Origin: an uncultured Flavobacteriales bacterium
Lineage (GTDB): Bacteria; Bacteroidota; Bacteroidia; Flavobacteriales_E; Vicingaceae
NCBI GenBank assembly: GCA_905479995.1
Contig: CAJQON010000036.1
Location: 1-49,542 of the forward strand
Reading direction: 5' to 3'
Length of the DNA stretch: 49,542 nucleotides
A program made the translations under genes and the position numbers. This document shows positions 1-10,471 of this stretch, piece by piece. Numbering within the stretch: the first letter of the stretch is position 1; the number at the start of each line of letters is the position of its first letter. The notes under the pieces were generated by a model that saw only the letters and a program-made list of their open reading frames with translations, had not been told where the DNA came from and did not search any database.

Positions 1-224
1 ATATTAGCAACTAATGCACGGTATAAACCATGTTTTGCTTTATGATCTTTTTGTTCAGTGTTTCTACTTAAAGTAATTACATTTTCTTCTACTTTAAAGG
101 TAATAGCAGTATCAACTTTTTGAGTTAATTCTCCTTTTGGCCCTTTAACAGTAACTACTCCGTTTTCTGCTTTAAATTCTACTCCCTGAGGAATATCTAT
201 TGGTGCATTTCCAACTCTTGACAT
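1..224 (-). CDS. rplF: 50S ribosomal protein L6, N-terminal part (runs off window)
   Basis: This encodes the first 74 residues of L6, a large-subunit protein that binds 23S rRNA near the factor-binding site. The reading begins MSRVGNAPIDIPQGVEF and continues with the usual alternating beta strands of the first L6 domain. The start is the ATG read from base 224. The C-terminal two thirds lie beyond base 1. It follows rpsH by 13 bases in the spc part of the ribosomal block, so co-transcription is likely. Identity is clear from both sequence and position. Confidence 0.95.
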   Translation of the reverse strand, partial: MSRVGNAPIDIPQGVEFKAENGVVTVKGPKGELTQKVDTAITFKVEENVITLSRNTEQKDHKAKHGLYRALVAN

Positions 225-237
225 AGCTTAATTCTTT

Positions 238-633
238 TTAATATACGTAACACAATACTTCTCCACCTACATTTTCATTTCTGGCTTCTTTGTCAGTCAT
301 TACTCCTTTAGATGTGGATACGATAGCGATACCTAATCCGTTAATTACTCTCGGCATTTCTGTCGATCCTGAATATTTTCTTAACCCAGGCTTACTTGCT
401 CTAGTTAATTTAGTAATTGCAGGCACTTTAGATGTTGCATGATATTTCAAGGCAATTTTAATGTTCCCTTGTACTTTGTCATCTTCAAACTTATAGTTTA
501 AGATGTAACCTTTATCAAACAAAATTTTGGTCATTTCCCTTTTAATGTTTGATGCAGGAATATCTACAATTCTGTGCTTAGCACTCACTGCATTCCTTAA
601 TCTAGTCAAATAATCTGCTATTGGATCCGTCAT
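238..633 (-). CDS. rpsH: 30S ribosomal protein S8
   Basis: S8 is a primary 16S rRNA-binding protein of the small subunit and, in enteric bacteria, the translational repressor of the spc operon. The 131-residue product has the normal length. It starts MTDPIADYLTRLRNA and ends in the conserved GGEVLCYVY region, which forms part of the RNA-binding C-terminal domain. It lies 28 bases after rpsN and 13 bases before rplF on the same strand, in the standard bacterial order. Whether it autoregulates here cannot be seen. Confidence 0.98.
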   Translation of the reverse strand: MTDPIADYLTRLRNAVSAKHRIVDIPASNIKREMTKILFDKGYILNYKFEDDKVQGNIKIALKYHATSKVPAITKLTRASKPGLRKYSGSTEMPRVINGLGIAIVSTSKGVMTDKEARNENVGGEVLCYVY

Positions 634-661
634 TTTTAATCCTTTTTTAAATAATATTTTT

Positions 662-931
662 TTACCAACTTGCTTTTGTAATTCCTGGAATCAATCCAGC
701 TGAAGCCATTTCTCTGAATGTAACACGAGAAAGACCAAATTGTCTCATATAACCTCTAGGTCTTCCAGTTAATTTACACCTGTTGTGCATTCTAACTTTA
801 GATGAGTCTTTTGGTAATTTCTGTAACGCATCCCAATCACCTGCAGCTTTTAATGCTGCTCTTTTTTCTGCGTATTGAGCTACTAATCGTTCTCTTTTAC
901 GCTCTCTAGCTTTCATTGATTCTTTAGCCAT
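662..931 (-). CDS. rpsN: 30S ribosomal protein S14 (zinc-independent type)
   Basis: S14 binds the 3' domain of 16S rRNA in the small-subunit head. The 89-residue protein begins with the basic segment [17 protein letters not shown] and contains the conserved [14 protein letters not shown] core. It lacks the two CxxC pairs of the short zinc-binding form, so this is the zinc-free version, somewhat shorter than the 101-residue E. coli protein. It sits between rplE (6 bases upstream) and rpsH, as in most spc operons. Confidence 0.97.
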   Translation of the reverse strand: MAKESMKARERKRERLVAQYAEKRAALKAAGDWDALQKLPKDSSKVRMHNRCKLTGRPRGYMRQFGLSRVTFREMASAGLIPGITKASW

Positions 932-937
932 GTTGTC

Positions 938-1489
938 TTATTTTTTCTTAAATGGTAAACCAAATTCTGTTAATAATGCCATTGCTTCTTCATTTGTATT
1001 TGCTGTAGTAACAATGGTGATATCCATCCCGCTAATCTTCTTGATTTTATCAATATCGATTTCAGGAAATATAATTTGTTCTTTAATACCTAGTGTATAG
1101 TTACCAGATCCATCAAAACCTTTTGTTTCGATTCCTTTAAAATCTCTAGTTCTTGGTAATGCAACTGCAACTAATCTATCCAAAAAGTCATACATTTTTT
1201 CTCCTCTCAAAGTAACTCTCGATCCAATTGGCATTCCTTTTCTTAATTTGAAATTAGAAATATCCTTTTTAGAATAAGTGATGTTTGCTTTTTGACCAGA
1301 AATTGTAGTCATTTCCTCAACAGCTGATTCCACTAATCTTTTATCAGATACAGCTTCACCAACTCCTTGGTTTAAACAAATTTTTGTCAATTTTGGTACT
1401 TCCATTGTAGAAGTGTAACCAAATTTTTCTTTTAATGCAGGAGCAATTTCGTCCTGATATTGTGTTTTTAGTCTTGGTATATAACTCAT
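938..1489 (-). CDS. rplE: 50S ribosomal protein L5
   Basis: L5 binds 5S rRNA and contacts P-site tRNA in the large subunit. At 183 residues it is of normal length. Visible family signatures include [11 protein letters not shown] near the N-terminus, the [16 protein letters not shown] segment in the middle, and a C-terminus ending in FGLPFKKK. Its start codon overlaps the end of rplX by four bases (ATGA), indicating translational coupling inside the spc genes. Confidence 0.98.
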   Translation of the reverse strand: MSYIPRLKTQYQDEIAPALKEKFGYTSTMEVPKLTKICLNQGVGEAVSDKRLVESAVEEMTTISGQKANITYSKKDISNFKLRKGMPIGSRVTLRGEKMYDFLDRLVAVALPRTRDFKGIETKGFDGSGNYTLGIKEQIIFPEIDIDKIKKISGMDITIVTTANTNEEAMALLTEFGLPFKKK

Positions 1490-1812
1490 GATATTACCTC
1501 CCCTGATTTTTTAGCGTAACGAACTTTTTTTCCATTATCATCCACTTTTCTTCCTGTTTTAGTAGCCTCTCCTGATTTAGGATCGATTACCATTAAATTA
1601 GAAATATGAATTGGAGCTTCTTCTTTTACAATTCCACCATCTGGATTTGCAGCATTAGGTTTTGAATGTTTTGATATCATTTTGATATCAGCACCTTCAA
1701 CAATCGCTCTTTTCGTTTCTGGATATACTTTTCTAACAGTACCTTGAGCACCTTTCGATTCTCCTGCCATTACTTTAACAGTATCTCCTTTCTTTATGTG
1801 TAACTTAGCCAT
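1486..1812 (-). CDS. rplX: 50S ribosomal protein L24
   Basis: L24 is an early assembly protein of the large subunit. The 108-residue product opens [21 protein letters not shown], a KOW-type beta barrel that binds 23S rRNA, and continues with the conserved [14 protein letters not shown] segment. Length is close to the usual 104. It overlaps rplE by four bases and follows rplN by 19 bases. Confidence 0.97.
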   Translation of the reverse strand: MAKLHIKKGDTVKVMAGESKGAQGTVRKVYPETKRAIVEGADIKMISKHSKPNAANPDGGIVKEEAPIHISNLMVIDPKSGEATKTGRKVDDNGKKVRYAKKSGEVIS

Positions 1813-1831
1813 AACTAATTTTTATCTTTCT

Positions 1832-2200
1832 TTAAAGTACTTCTGGAGCTAAAGAAACTATTTTCATAAACTCCTTTTCACGTAATTCACGTGCAACAGG
1901 CCCGAATATTCGAGTACCTCTCATTTCTCCGGTATCGTTTAATATTACTGCTGCGTTATCATCAAATCTGATATAAGAACCATCTGGTCTTCTTATCTCT
2001 TTTCTTGTTCTAACTACAACTGCTTTTACAACTGTACCTTTTTTAACATTGCCACTTGGCATTGAATGTTTTACAGAACAAACAATAGTATCACCAATTG
2101 AAGCGTATCTTTTTTTAGATCCACCCAATACTTTTATACAAAGTACTTCTTTGGCACCACTGTTATCTGCAACTTTTAATCTTGATTCTTGCTGTATCAT
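1832..2200 (-). CDS. rplN: 50S ribosomal protein L14
   Basis: L14 forms intersubunit bridges and binds 23S rRNA. The 122-residue protein starts [19 protein letters not shown], the family's hallmark N-terminus, and ends in the conserved [16 protein letters not shown]. It is placed two bases after rpsQ, in the normal order, and is almost certainly co-transcribed with its neighbours. Confidence 0.98.
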   Translation of the reverse strand: MIQQESRLKVADNSGAKEVLCIKVLGGSKKRYASIGDTIVCSVKHSMPSGNVKKGTVVKAVVVRTRKEIRRPDGSYIRFDDNAAVILNDTGEMRGTRIFGPVARELREKEFMKIVSLAPEVL

Positions 2201-2202
2201 AA

Positions 2203-2460
2203 TTACTTAGCTCTTTCAATAATTTCAACTAGTCTCCAACATTTGTTCTTGCTCATTGGTTTTGTTTCCATGATTTTCACAGTGTCACCAATGTTACAAT
2301 CATTCTTCTCATCATGAGCCATAAATTTAGTTGTAGATTTTATGAATTTCCCATACATAGGGTGCTTCTCTCTACTTTCTACAGTCACAACAACCGACTT
2401 ATCCATCATGTTGCTAACTACTAAACCTATTCTTTCTTTTCTTAAATTTCTATTTTCCAT
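2203..2460 (-). CDS. rpsQ: 30S ribosomal protein S17
   Basis: S17 is a primary 16S rRNA-binding protein with an OB fold. The 85-residue product contains [18 protein letters not shown] near the N-terminus and the conserved D-x-x-N-x-G-D-T-V motif followed by the [15 protein letters not shown] segment. It is of normal length and lies between rpmC and rplN. Confidence 0.97.
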   Translation of the reverse strand: MENRNLRKERIGLVVSNMMDKSVVVTVESREKHPMYGKFIKSTTKFMAHDEKNDCNIGDTVKIMETKPMSKNKCWRLVEIIERAK

Positions 2461-2471
2461 TTCAAGGATAT

Positions 2472-2669
2472 TTATTGTGCTTGAAGTTCTCTTTTTCTAA
2501 TTTCAGTATTCAATCTTGCAACTGTTCTTCTCACCGCTTTAATCTGTAATGGATTTTCAACTGGAGAAACTGCGTGACTCAACTTCATTTTTGATAACAC
2601 GTCTTTTTGCTCTTGCAATTTTTCAGTTAAATCATCAACTGAAAGATCTTTTATATCAACTTGTTTCAT
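2472..2669 (-). CDS. rpmC: 50S ribosomal protein L29
   Basis: L29 is a small helical protein at the nascent-chain exit of the large subunit, near where signal recognition particle and trigger factor bind. The 65-residue protein has the usual two-helix make-up, with [15 protein letters not shown] in the turn and a C-terminal helix containing [16 protein letters not shown]. It sits 10 bases after rplP. Confidence 0.96.
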   Translation of the reverse strand: MKQVDIKDLSVDDLTEKLQEQKDVLSKMKLSHAVSPVENPLQIKAVRRTVARLNTEIRKRELQAQ

Positions 2670-2679
2670 AATCTCTTAA

Positions 2680-3102
2680 TTATTTTTCTTCGTAATCTCT
2701 ACGAACTACAAATTTAGTTTTAACTGGTAATTTCTGTGCAGCTAATCTTAGTGCTTCTTTTGCAGTTTCCATAGGAACTCCATCACATTCGAAAATTATT
2801 TTACCAGGTTTAACAATAGCAACCCATAATTCAGGAGCACCTTTACCTTTCCCCATTCTTACCTCTGCAGGTTTTTTGGTAACTGGCTTATCTGGAAATA
2901 CTCTAATCCAAACTTGTCCTTCCCTTTTCATAAATCTTGTTACTGCAATCCTTGCTGCCTCAATTTGCCTTGCAGTCATCCAGCATTCTTCAAGAGATTT
3001 TATAGCAAACGATCCAAATGCAATTTGAGAACCTCTCTCAGCGTTACCTTTCATACGCCCCTTTTGCATTTTTCTAAACTTCGTTCTTTTTGGTTGTAAC
3101 AT
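2680..3102 (-). CDS. rplP: 50S ribosomal protein L16
   Basis: L16 helps shape the A-site tRNA region of the large subunit. The 140-residue protein begins [19 protein letters not shown] and carries the conserved segments [20 protein letters not shown] and KTKFVVRR. The arginine-containing loop that is hydroxylated in some bacteria lies in the [12 protein letters not shown] stretch. It follows rpsC by 31 bases. Confidence 0.98.
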   Translation of the reverse strand: MLQPKRTKFRKMQKGRMKGNAERGSQIAFGSFAIKSLEECWMTARQIEAARIAVTRFMKREGQVWIRVFPDKPVTKKPAEVRMGKGKGAPELWVAIVKPGKIIFECDGVPMETAKEALRLAAQKLPVKTKFVVRRDYEEK

Positions 3103-3133
3103 TGTCCTAAATTTTAATCTTCTATTGTCTTAA

Positions 3134-3865
3134 TTACTTTCTTTTGTTGTTTCCTCCAGGTCTTCTTCTTGGGGAATCAGAATTTTTTCCTTTTCCACCT
3201 TTACCTTTAGATTGGCCAACATTTGGAGATAAATCTCTCTTTCCATATACTTCACCTTTACAGATCCATACTTTTACTCCAATTCTTCCGTAAGTAGTAT
3301 GTGCTTCAGTTAAAGCATAATCAATATCAGCTCTAAATGTATGTAATGGTATTCTTCCGTCTTTATAACCTTCTGTTCTTGCCATTTCTGCTCCACCTAA
3401 TCTACCTGCACACTGAACTTTAATTCCTTCAGCTCCCATTCTCATTGAAGATGCTACAGCCATTTTTGCTGCTCTTCTAAAAGAGATTCTTCCTTCAATT
3501 TGTTTTGCAACACTATCAGCTACTAATTTAGCATCAAGCTCTGGTCTTTTTATTTCGAAGATATTAATCTGAACATCTTTCTTCGTAATTTTCTTAAGCT
3601 CTTCTCTTAACTTATCTACTTCTTGTCCACCTTTACCGATAATGATACCAGGTCGAGCACTGTTTACAGTAACTGTAATCAATTTTAACGTTCTTTCGAT
3701 GATAATTTTAGAAACACTTGCCTTGTGCAAACGTGCCATCAAGTATTTTCTAATTTTATAATCTTCAACTATCTTTTCAGAATAATCTCTACCACCGAAC
3801 CAGTTTGAATCCCATCCTTTGATGATTCCTAGTCTGTTTGAAATTGGATTTACTTTTTGTCCCAT
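3134..3865 (-). CDS. rpsC: 30S ribosomal protein S3
   Basis: S3 forms part of the mRNA entry channel and contributes to mRNA unwinding. The 243-residue product starts [15 protein letters not shown]. It has a KH-type RNA-binding segment ([20 protein letters not shown], about residues 73-92) and the conserved R-x-P-L-H-T core. The C-terminus is a lysine/glycine/arginine-rich tail, slightly longer than in E. coli. The start overlaps the last base of rplV. Confidence 0.98.
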   Translation of the reverse strand: MGQKVNPISNRLGIIKGWDSNWFGGRDYSEKIVEDYKIRKYLMARLHKASVSKIIIERTLKLITVTVNSARPGIIIGKGGQEVDKLREELKKITKKDVQINIFEIKRPELDAKLVADSVAKQIEGRISFRRAAKMAVASSMRMGAEGIKVQCAGRLGGAEMARTEGYKDGRIPLHTFRADIDYALTEAHTTYGRIGVKVWICKGEVYGKRDLSPNVGQSKGKGGKGKNSDSPRRRPGGNNKRK

Positions 3866-4266
3866 TATGCTTCTACTTTTTTATCAACGATTAAGGTAAC
3901 ATGGTTAGATCTTTTTCTAACTCTATGCGCACGTCCTTGCGGAGCAGGCTGAATTCTCTTCAGCATTCTAGCGCTATCAACTTTAATTTCTTTCACAATT
4001 AAGTTACTATCTTCAGGTCTTGAACCTTCGTTTTTAGCTTCCCAATTTGCGATAGCAGATTTAAGTAATTTCTCTAATCTTCTAGCCGCATCTTGTGGAC
4101 TGAATTGTAATATGCTTAAAGCTTTAAACACATCTTCACCTCTAATAATTCCTGACACTTTTCGCATCTTTCTTGGAGATGTTGGGCAATCATTAAGTTT
4201 TGCAAAGCTTATTGACTTCTTTGCTTCCTTAGTTTGCTCAGCTCTATTTCTTTTTCTAGCACCCAT
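3865..4266 (-). CDS. rplV: 50S ribosomal protein L22
   Basis: L22 lines the peptide exit tunnel. The protein is 133 residues, about 20 longer than the E. coli form, because of a lysine-rich N-terminal extension before the conserved [11 protein letters not shown] segment. The extended hairpin end is preserved ([20 protein letters not shown]), the loop where macrolide-resistance changes occur in other bacteria. It lies between rpsS and rpsC. Confidence 0.96.
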   Translation of the reverse strand: MGARKRNRAEQTKEAKKSISFAKLNDCPTSPRKMRKVSGIIRGEDVFKALSILQFSPQDAARRLEKLLKSAIANWEAKNEGSRPEDSNLIVKEIKVDSARMLKRIQPAPQGRAHRVRKRSNHVTLIVDKKVEA

Positions 4267-4277
4267 GGTTAACTATT

Positions 4278-4559
4278 TTATCTTTTTCCTTTATTTTTTC
4301 TATCAGCACCGTGACCTCTGTAAGTTCTAGTTGGAGCAAATTCTCCTAACTTGTGACCTACCATATTTTCAGTTACGTAAACTGGAATAAATTTATTTCC
4401 GTTGTGAACAGCAATTGTCAATCCCACGAAATCTGGGGAAATCATTGATGCTCTAGACCAAGTTTTAATTACAGATTTTTTACCTGACGTTTGAGAATCA
4501 TCGACTCTTGCTTGCAGTTTGTAATGTATAAATGGTGGTTTTTTTAATGATCGACTCAT
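4278..4559 (-). CDS. rpsS: 30S ribosomal protein S19
   Basis: S19 sits in the head of the small subunit and contacts S13. The 93-residue product opens [15 protein letters not shown] and contains the conserved [20 protein letters not shown] and [17 protein letters not shown] segments. Length is normal. It follows rplB by three bases. Confidence 0.98.
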   Translation of the reverse strand: MSRSLKKPPFIHYKLQARVDDSQTSGKKSVIKTWSRASMISPDFVGLTIAVHNGNKFIPVYVTENMVGHKLGEFAPTRTYRGHGADRKNKGKR

Positions 4560-4562
4560 AGC

Positions 4563-5387
4563 TTATTTCTTTCTTCCTTCAATTATATACTTACTAGATG
4601 CCTTTTTCTTTGCTCTAGTTTTATAACCTTTAGCAGGTATTCCATTTCTTGATCTTGGGTGACCTCCAGAATTCTTTCCTTCACCTCCACCCATTGGGTG
4701 ATCAACTGGATTCATAACTACACCTCTAACTCTAGGTCTTCTTCCTAACCATCTAGATTTACCAGCTTTACCAGCTCTTTCTAACATGTGTTCTGAATTA
4801 GAAACAGTTCCAATAGTAGCTCTACATGTAGCTAAAATTAATCTTGTTTCTCCTGAAGGCAATTTGATTACTACGAACTTACCGTCCTTAGCAGTTAGTT
4901 GTGCATAAGCACCAGCACTACGAGCCATTTTTGCTCCTTGTTTTGGTCTTAATTCAACATTATGAATTACTGTACCTAATGGAATATCACCTAAAAACAT
5001 AGTGTTTCCTACTTCTGGTTCAGCATCTTTTCCTGAAAGTATTTCTTGTCCAACTTGTAAACCGTTTGGAGCAATAATATATCTTTTCTCACCATCCTTA
5101 TAAAAAATCAATGCAATTCTTGCAGTTCTTCCTGGATCGTACTGAATAGAGTTTACTACTCCTGGTATTCCGTCTTTATCTCTTTTGAAATCAACATCAC
5201 GGTTTTTTTGTTTATGACCACCACCAATGTAGCGCATTGTCATTTTTCCCGTGTTGTTTCTACCACCTGACTTGCTTCTACCTTTTACTAAACTCTTTTC
5301 AGGTTTAGCAGCGGTTACCGCTCCAAAATCACTAACGATCTTATGTCTTTGCCCAGGTGTGGTGGGCTTCAATTTTCTTACTGCCAT
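4563..5387 (-). CDS. rplB: 50S ribosomal protein L2
   Basis: L2 is a universally conserved large-subunit protein required for subunit association and peptidyl transferase assembly. The 274-residue protein has the N-terminal [10 protein letters not shown] segment, the OB-like RNA-binding domain, and the essential C-terminal loop [16 protein letters not shown], including the conserved histidine in VDHPMGG. The 57-base gap to the upstream rplW is longer than its neighbours' gaps but holds nothing I can identify. Confidence 0.98.
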   Translation of the reverse strand: MAVRKLKPTTPGQRHKIVSDFGAVTAAKPEKSLVKGRSKSGGRNNTGKMTMRYIGGGHKQKNRDVDFKRDKDGIPGVVNSIQYDPGRTARIALIFYKDGEKRYIIAPNGLQVGQEILSGKDAEPEVGNTMFLGDIPLGTVIHNVELRPKQGAKMARSAGAYAQLTAKDGKFVVIKLPSGETRLILATCRATIGTVSNSEHMLERAGKAGKSRWLGRRPRVRGVVMNPVDHPMGGGEGKNSGGHPRSRNGIPAKGYKTRAKKKASSKYIIEGRKK

Positions 5388-5444
5388 TTTTGTTTATATC
5401 TTAAGAGGGTTGGAGCCCCCGTATAGTGAATAATATAGTTTTTA

Positions 5445-5735
5445 TTAGATGTTGCTATAGAAGTCGATAACGTCTCCTTCCGCAACAGTAATAATAGCTT
5501 TTTTAAATCTGTTTGTTCTCCCTTCAATCAATCCTGCTTTTGTAAATCTAGATTTAGATTTACCTGCATAAATCATAGTGTTTACTGACTCTACAGAAAC
5601 ACCGTATGCGCTTTCAACAGCTTTTTTGATTTGTATCTTGTTAGCCTTCGGATCAACAACAAAACCGTAACGGTTAAGTTTTTCTGTATGGTCCGTCATC
5701 TTTTCAGATACAACAGGTTTTATAATAATTCCCAT
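5445..5735 (-). CDS. rplW: 50S ribosomal protein L23
   Basis: L23 borders the peptide exit site and is the docking point for trigger factor. The 96-residue product begins MGIIIKPVVSEKMT and has the conserved segment YGFVVDPKANKIQIKKAVE followed by VNTMIYAGKSKSR. Length matches the family. It lies nine bases after rplD. Confidence 0.97.
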   Translation of the reverse strand: MGIIIKPVVSEKMTDHTEKLNRYGFVVDPKANKIQIKKAVESAYGVSVESVNTMIYAGKSKSRFTKAGLIEGRTNRFKKAIITVAEGDVIDFYSNI

Positions 5736-5744
5736 TTCTTTAAT

Positions 5745-6371
5745 TTACTTTAAAATTTTCTCGATCTTTTCAATTGAGCCTTCTACTAAAATAATACTTG
5801 ACGCATTCATTAAATCGTAAGTGTTTATTTCCGAAGCAGTTACTATTTTGGCTCCCTTTAAATTTCGGGTTGACAAATATACATTTTTATTTGACTCTGA
5901 AAGAACCAAAAGCGATTTTTTATTCAACGCCTCTAAATTAGTTAACAATTCAGTATACTTCTTTGTTCCAGGAGCATCAAATGTAAACTCTTCTAACACA
6001 GTGATAGCACCTTCTTTAGCCTTATAAGTTAAAGCAGATTTACGTGCTAATTGCTTTTGTTTAATGTTCAATTTAAAACCATAATCTCTTGGTCTTGGTC
6101 CAAATACACGACCTCCACCTTTAAATAATGGATTTTTAATATCACCAGCTCTGGCGGTACCTGTACCTTTTTGTTTTTTAATTTTTCTAGTACTTCCTTT
6201 TACTTCGCCTCTTTCTTTGGCTTTGTGAGTACCTTGTCTTTGATTAGCTAAGTATTGTTTTACATCTAAATAGATAGCATGATCACTTGGTTCTATTTCG
6301 TAGATAGCCTTATCCAAAGAAACTTTTTTCTTTGTGTCTTTTCCACTAATATTTTTTACAACTAATTCCAT
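5745..6371 (-). CDS. rplD: 50S ribosomal protein L4
   Basis: L4 binds 23S rRNA and extends a loop into the exit tunnel. In E. coli it also represses the S10 operon. The 208-residue product has the tunnel loop rich in basic residues and glycine (KKQKGTGTARAGDIKNPLFKG). It is of normal length and lies between rplC and rplW. Whether it autoregulates here is not known. Confidence 0.97.
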   Translation of the reverse strand: MELVVKNISGKDTKKKVSLDKAIYEIEPSDHAIYLDVKQYLANQRQGTHKAKERGEVKGSTRKIKKQKGTGTARAGDIKNPLFKGGGRVFGPRPRDYGFKLNIKQKQLARKSALTYKAKEGAITVLEEFTFDAPGTKKYTELLTNLEALNKKSLLVLSESNKNVYLSTRNLKGAKIVTASEINTYDLMNASSIILVEGSIEKIEKILK

Positions 6372-6386
6372 AATATTTCTCCTCAG

Positions 6387-7004
6387 TTATTTTTCAATTA
6401 ATACAAAAGAACCTTTCGCTCCAGGAATTGATCCTGATACTACGATTAAATTCTTATCTGAATAAATCTTAACAACTTTAAGGTTTTGTTGTTTAACCCT
6501 GTCTCCACCCATTCTTCCGGCCATTTTCATTCCCTTCATAACTTTTGAAGGTGTAGATCCTGCCCCTAAAGAACCTGGTGCTCTAAGTCTGTTGTGTTGA
6601 CCGTGAGTTGCATCTCCAACACCATGAAATCCATGACGTTTTACAACCCCTTGAAAACCTTTTCCTTTTGAAGTTCCAATTACATCAATCCAATCGCCTT
6701 CTTCAAACAATTCACATGTAATTACATCTCCTAAATTCTTTTCGTCTTCAAAGTCATTAAATTCAACTAATTTTCTTTTAGCTGAAGTGTTTGCTTTTTT
6801 AAAGTGTCCTTGCATTGCTTTTGGAGTATTCTTATCAGATTTATCTCCAAATGCTAGTTGAACAGCATTATAGCCATCGGTATCTTCCTTTTTGACTTGC
6901 GTTACTACGCAAGGACCAGCTTCTATCACTGTGCATGGAATATTTTTTCCCTCGGCACTGTAGACGCTAGTCATACCTATTTTTTTCCCAATCAATCCTG
7001 GCAT
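6387..7004 (-). CDS. rplC: 50S ribosomal protein L3
   Basis: L3 reaches the peptidyl transferase centre. The 205-residue product starts [16 protein letters not shown] and carries the highly conserved segment with [15 protein letters not shown], then [20 protein letters not shown]. The methylatable glutamine of E. coli L3 aligns near GQHNR. A 99-base gap separates it from rpsJ upstream, where a palindrome lies. Confidence 0.98.
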   Translation of the reverse strand: MPGLIGKKIGMTSVYSAEGKNIPCTVIEAGPCVVTQVKKEDTDGYNAVQLAFGDKSDKNTPKAMQGHFKKANTSAKRKLVEFNDFEDEKNLGDVITCELFEEGDWIDVIGTSKGKGFQGVVKRHGFHGVGDATHGQHNRLRAPGSLGAGSTPSKVMKGMKMAGRMGGDRVKQQNLKVVKIYSDKNLIVVSGSIPGAKGSFVLIEK

Positions 7005-7103
7005 TTTATTACTTATTTAATTATTACTTATTTCTTTGTAAAGATTCCGAAACAAGTTCGGAATGTATTCGATTAATGTTTTTTTCAAAAAAACAAAATC
7101 TCA
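7005..7103. repeat. Intergenic spacer with a perfect 8-bp palindrome, dispersed-repeat type
   Basis: The rpsJ-rplC spacer holds the inverted repeat attccgaa (7044-7051) / ttcggaat (7057-7064) around a five-base loop. From memory, this is the core of a short repeat found between genes in many Bacteroidota genomes. An adjacent tttttttcaaaaaaac tract (7079-7094) is also self-complementary. Transcribed in the S10 direction, the element would form a hairpin in the leader of rplC. There is no long T-run right after it, so it is not an obvious terminator. Confidence 0.6.
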
Positions 7104-7409
7104 TCACACTTTAATTTCTACGTCAACACCACTTGGTAACTCAAGCTTCATTAAAGCGTCTACTGTCTTCGAAGAAGAACCATAGATGTCAATCAGTCTT
7201 TTGTAAGCACATAATTGAAATTGCTCTCTAGCTTTTTTGTTCACGTGAGGTGATCTTAATACTGTGAAAATTCTTTTATGAGTAGGCAATGGTATTGGAC
7301 CACTTACTACTGCACCTGTTCCCTTTACAGTTTTTACAATTTTCTCTGCTGATCTATCAACTAAGTTAAAATCGTAAGACTTCAGTTTTATTCTAATTTT
7401 TTGGCTCAT
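7104..7409 (-). CDS. rpsJ: 30S ribosomal protein S10
   Basis: S10 lies in the small-subunit head and, in enteric bacteria, also acts as NusE in transcription antitermination. The 101-residue product begins [20 protein letters not shown] and has the conserved [25 protein letters not shown] segment. It follows fusA by only 13 bases, so the S10 genes appear joined to the str genes with no intervening tuf. Confidence 0.98.
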   Translation of the reverse strand: MSQKIRIKLKSYDFNLVDRSAEKIVKTVKGTGAVVSGPIPLPTHKRIFTVLRSPHVNKKAREQFQLCAYKRLIDIYGSSSKTVDALMKLELPSGVDVEIKV

Positions 7410-7422
7410 CTTATTTTATTTA

Positions 7423-9528
7423 TTAAGCTTCTACTTTTCCTTTTGCTTTCTTAATTACCTCATCTGCAATATTTCTCGGTGCCGTAGCAAAGTGAGAAAA
7501 TTCCATTGTTGATGATGCTCTACCCGAAGACATAGTTCTTAAATCGGTAACGTATCCAAACATTTCAGACAATGGTACTTTAGCTTTTACAACCTTTGCT
7601 CCATTTCTATCATCCATTCCTTCTACTTGACCTCTTCTTCTGTTCAAATCCCCAACAATATCACCCATGTTTTCTTCTGGAGTTACACACTCCATTTTCA
7701 TTATTGGTTCTAATAATACTGGATTTGCTTGAGGCATTGCATTTCTATATGCCATCTTAGCAGCTATTTCAAAAGCAATTGCATCTGAATCGACTGCGTG
7801 AAAAGATCCATCTAATAATGTAATCTTAATACTATCAACAGGGAAACCTGCTAATACACCAGCTTTCATTGATTCTTTAAATCCTTTTTCAATTGAAGGG
7901 ATAAATTCTTTAGGAATATTACCACCTTTAATCTTATCAACGAATTCTAATCCTTCTTTTTCTGAATCTTCAACTGGTTCTAAGATGAAAGAGATGTCAG
8001 CAAACTTACCACGCCCACCAGATTGTTTCTTGTATACTTCTCTGTGCTCAACTGTTCCAGAAATTGCTTCTTTGTAAGCAACCTGAGGAGCTCCTTGATT
8101 ACACTCTACACTAAACTCTCTTTTTAAACGATCTAAGATAATTTCCAAGTGCAACTCACCCATACCACTTAATACTGTTTGACCAGAATCTTCATCAGTG
8201 TGAATAGTTAATGTTGGATCTTCTTCAGATAGTTTTGATAATCCAACTCCTAATTTATCAACATCGGCTTGAGTTTTTGGCTCAATCGCCACGCTAATTA
8301 CAGGGTCTGGGAAATCCATAGATTCTAATACGATAGGATTTTTTAAATCACATAACGTATCTCCAGTTCTAATATCTTTAAATCCAATTAATGCAGCAAT
8401 ATCACCACAACCTAAAGCAGGTACTTGGTTTTGCTTATCAGCATGCATTTGGAATATTCTTGAAATTCTTTCTTTTTTACCAGTTCTTGTGTTCAAAATA
8501 TATGAACCTGCATCTAAGTTACCAGAGTAAGCTCTAGTAAAACATAAACGACCTACGAAAGGATCTGTAGCAATTTTAAATGCTAATGCAGCAAATGGCT
8601 CATCAAAAGAAGGCTTTCTTGATTCTGGTAATTCAGTATCAGGATTAATTCCTTCAATTGCTTCAGTATCTACAGGAGATGGTAAAATTTCCATTACCAT
8701 ATCTAGCATTGCCTGAACACCTTTGTTTTTAAATGCAGATCCACACATCATTGGAATAACTTTTCCAGCAATAGTTGCCTCTCTTAATGCATCTAATATT
8801 TCTCTTTCTGTTAATGATTCTGAATCTTCAAAATACTTTTCCATTAAAGTATCGTCAAATTCAGCAACAGCTTCTAATAATTCTTCTCTTAATTGTTTTG
8901 CTTCGTCTAGAATGTCAGCAGGAATTTCAATTTCTTGAAAAGTCATTCCTTGATCTTCTTCACTCCACGTGATTCCTCTAAAGTTAATTAAATCAACTAC
9001 TCCTTTAAAATCATCTTCAGCACCAATGTTTAATTGTAATGGCAAGGCATGAGAACCTAACATTTCTTTTACTTGCTTACAAACATTTAAAAAGTCAGCA
9101 CCTTGTCTGTCCATTTTATTAACGAATCCAATTCTTGGAACGTTATAGTTATCAGCTAATCTCCAGTTAGTTTCTGATTGTGGCTCTACACCATCAACAG
9201 CACTAAATAAAAATACTAAACCATCTAATACCCTTAATGATCTATTTACTTCAACAGTAAAATCAACGTGGCCAGGAGTATCAATAATGTTTACATGATA
9301 ATCATTACCTCTATATGGCCAACTTAAAGTGGTAGCAGCAGAAGTAATTGTAATACCTCTTTCTTGCTCTTGCTCCATCCAATCCATTGTAGCAGCACCA
9401 TCGTGTACTTCTCCAATTTTGTGACTTACACCACCGTAATAAAGGATACGTTCTGTAGTTGTGGTTTTACCAGCATCAATGTGCGCAGCAATACCAATGT
9501 TTCTTGTGAATTTTAAATCTCTAGCCAT
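7423..9528 (-). CDS. fusA: Elongation factor G
   Basis: EF-G is the GTPase that drives translocation of tRNA and mRNA. The 701-residue product has the full five-domain length. The G1 P-loop is [13 protein letters not shown] (about residues 15-27), the switch-II region is DTPGHVDFT, and the NKMD nucleotide-binding motif follows. The fourth-domain tip and the C-terminal [19 protein letters not shown] segment are present. It sits between rpsG and rpsJ. Fusidic acid susceptibility cannot be read with confidence. Confidence 0.98.
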   Translation of the reverse strand: MARDLKFTRNIGIAAHIDAGKTTTTERILYYGGVSHKIGEVHDGAATMDWMEQEQERGITITSAATTLSWPYRGNDYHVNIIDTPGHVDFTVEVNRSLRVLDGLVFLFSAVDGVEPQSETNWRLADNYNVPRIGFVNKMDRQGADFLNVCKQVKEMLGSHALPLQLNIGAEDDFKGVVDLINFRGITWSEEDQGMTFQEIEIPADILDEAKQLREELLEAVAEFDDTLMEKYFEDSESLTEREILDALREATIAGKVIPMMCGSAFKNKGVQAMLDMVMEILPSPVDTEAIEGINPDTELPESRKPSFDEPFAALAFKIATDPFVGRLCFTRAYSGNLDAGSYILNTRTGKKERISRIFQMHADKQNQVPALGCGDIAALIGFKDIRTGDTLCDLKNPIVLESMDFPDPVISVAIEPKTQADVDKLGVGLSKLSEEDPTLTIHTDEDSGQTVLSGMGELHLEIILDRLKREFSVECNQGAPQVAYKEAISGTVEHREVYKKQSGGRGKFADISFILEPVEDSEKEGLEFVDKIKGGNIPKEFIPSIEKGFKESMKAGVLAGFPVDSIKITLLDGSFHAVDSDAIAFEIAAKMAYRNAMPQANPVLLEPIMKMECVTPEENMGDIVGDLNRRRGQVEGMDDRNGAKVVKAKVPLSEMFGYVTDLRTMSSGRASSTMEFSHFATAPRNIADEVIKKAKGKVEA

Positions 9529-9549
9529 CTTTCTGAGTGTTATCCTTAT

Positions 9550-10020
9550 TTAAAATCTGAAATGAGAGAATGCTTTGTTTGCATCCGCCATTCTGTGAGT
9601 ATCTTCTTTTTTCTTAAACGCAGCACCTTCTTCTTTAAAACCAGCAACGATTTCTCCAGCTAATTTTTCGGCCATTGTTTTTTCGTTTCTTTTTCTAGCA
9701 GAACCAATCATCCACTTCATTCCCATTGAAACTTTTCTATCATCTCTAATTGGTTGAGGAATTTGAAATGTTGCTCCACCAATTCTTCTACTTCTTACTT
9801 CAACTCCTGGTGTTACATTTGTTAAGGACTTTTTAAATACATCCAAACAATCTTCTTCTTCAACTTTTTGATCAACAATTTCTAGTGCAGCATAAAAAAT
9901 ATTAAATGCTGTGCTCTTCTTACCGTCCAACATTAAGTTATTTACAAATCGTGTTACCAATTTGTCGTTAAACTTTGGGTCTGGAAGTAATACTCTCTTT
10001 TTTGCTCTTGATTTTCTCAT
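9550..10020 (-). CDS. rpsG: 30S ribosomal protein S7
   Basis: S7 nucleates assembly of the 3' domain of 16S rRNA. The 156-residue product starts [17 protein letters not shown], with the conserved [19 protein letters not shown] and [16 protein letters not shown] segments and a C-terminus ending in [14 protein letters not shown]. Length is normal. It is the second gene of the str part, 29 bases after rpsL. Confidence 0.98.
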   Translation of the reverse strand: MRKSRAKKRVLLPDPKFNDKLVTRFVNNLMLDGKKSTAFNIFYAALEIVDQKVEEEDCLDVFKKSLTNVTPGVEVRSRRIGGATFQIPQPIRDDRKVSMGMKWMIGSARKRNEKTMAEKLAGEIVAGFKEEGAAFKKKEDTHRMADANKAFSHFRF

Positions 10021-10049
10021 CTTAAACTATATAGTAATACTAATTAATA

Positions 10050-10424
10050 TTATTTCTTTGGTCTTTTTGTACCGTATTTAGATCTCCTTTGAGTTCTACC
10101 ATCAACACCAGCAGTATCTAATGCACCCCTAACGATGTGATATCTAACACCTGGTAAATCCTTTACTCTACCACCCCTTACTAAAACAATCGAGTGTTCC
10201 TGTAAGTTATGTCCTTCTCCACCGATATAAGCATTTACTTCTTTACCGTTTGTTAATCTTACCCTAGCAACTTTTCTCATTGCTGAATTAGGTTTTTTAG
10301 GAGTAGTTGTATAAACTCTTACACATACTCCTCTTCTTTGTGGACAAGAATCTAAAGCTGCTGACTTACTTGTCTTAACAAGCTTTGTTCTTCCTTTTCT
10401 AACTAATTGTTGTATAGTTGGCAT
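10050..10424 (-). CDS. rpsL: 30S ribosomal protein S12
   Basis: S12 controls decoding accuracy at the A site. The 124-residue protein has the exact family length. The two loops where streptomycin-resistance changes map are wild type: [11 protein letters not shown] (lysine present) and [11 protein letters not shown] (lysine present). It is the first gene of the ribosomal block, with a strong promoter about 50 bases upstream. Confidence 0.99.
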   Translation of the reverse strand: MPTIQQLVRKGRTKLVKTSKSAALDSCPQRRGVCVRVYTTTPKKPNSAMRKVARVRLTNGKEVNAYIGGEGHNLQEHSIVLVRGGRVKDLPGVRYHIVRGALDTAGVDGRTQRRSKYGTKRPKK

Positions 10425-10471
10425 ATCTTAATTATTATAAATACAGTATTTTCCCCTAAAAAAAGGGAGTG

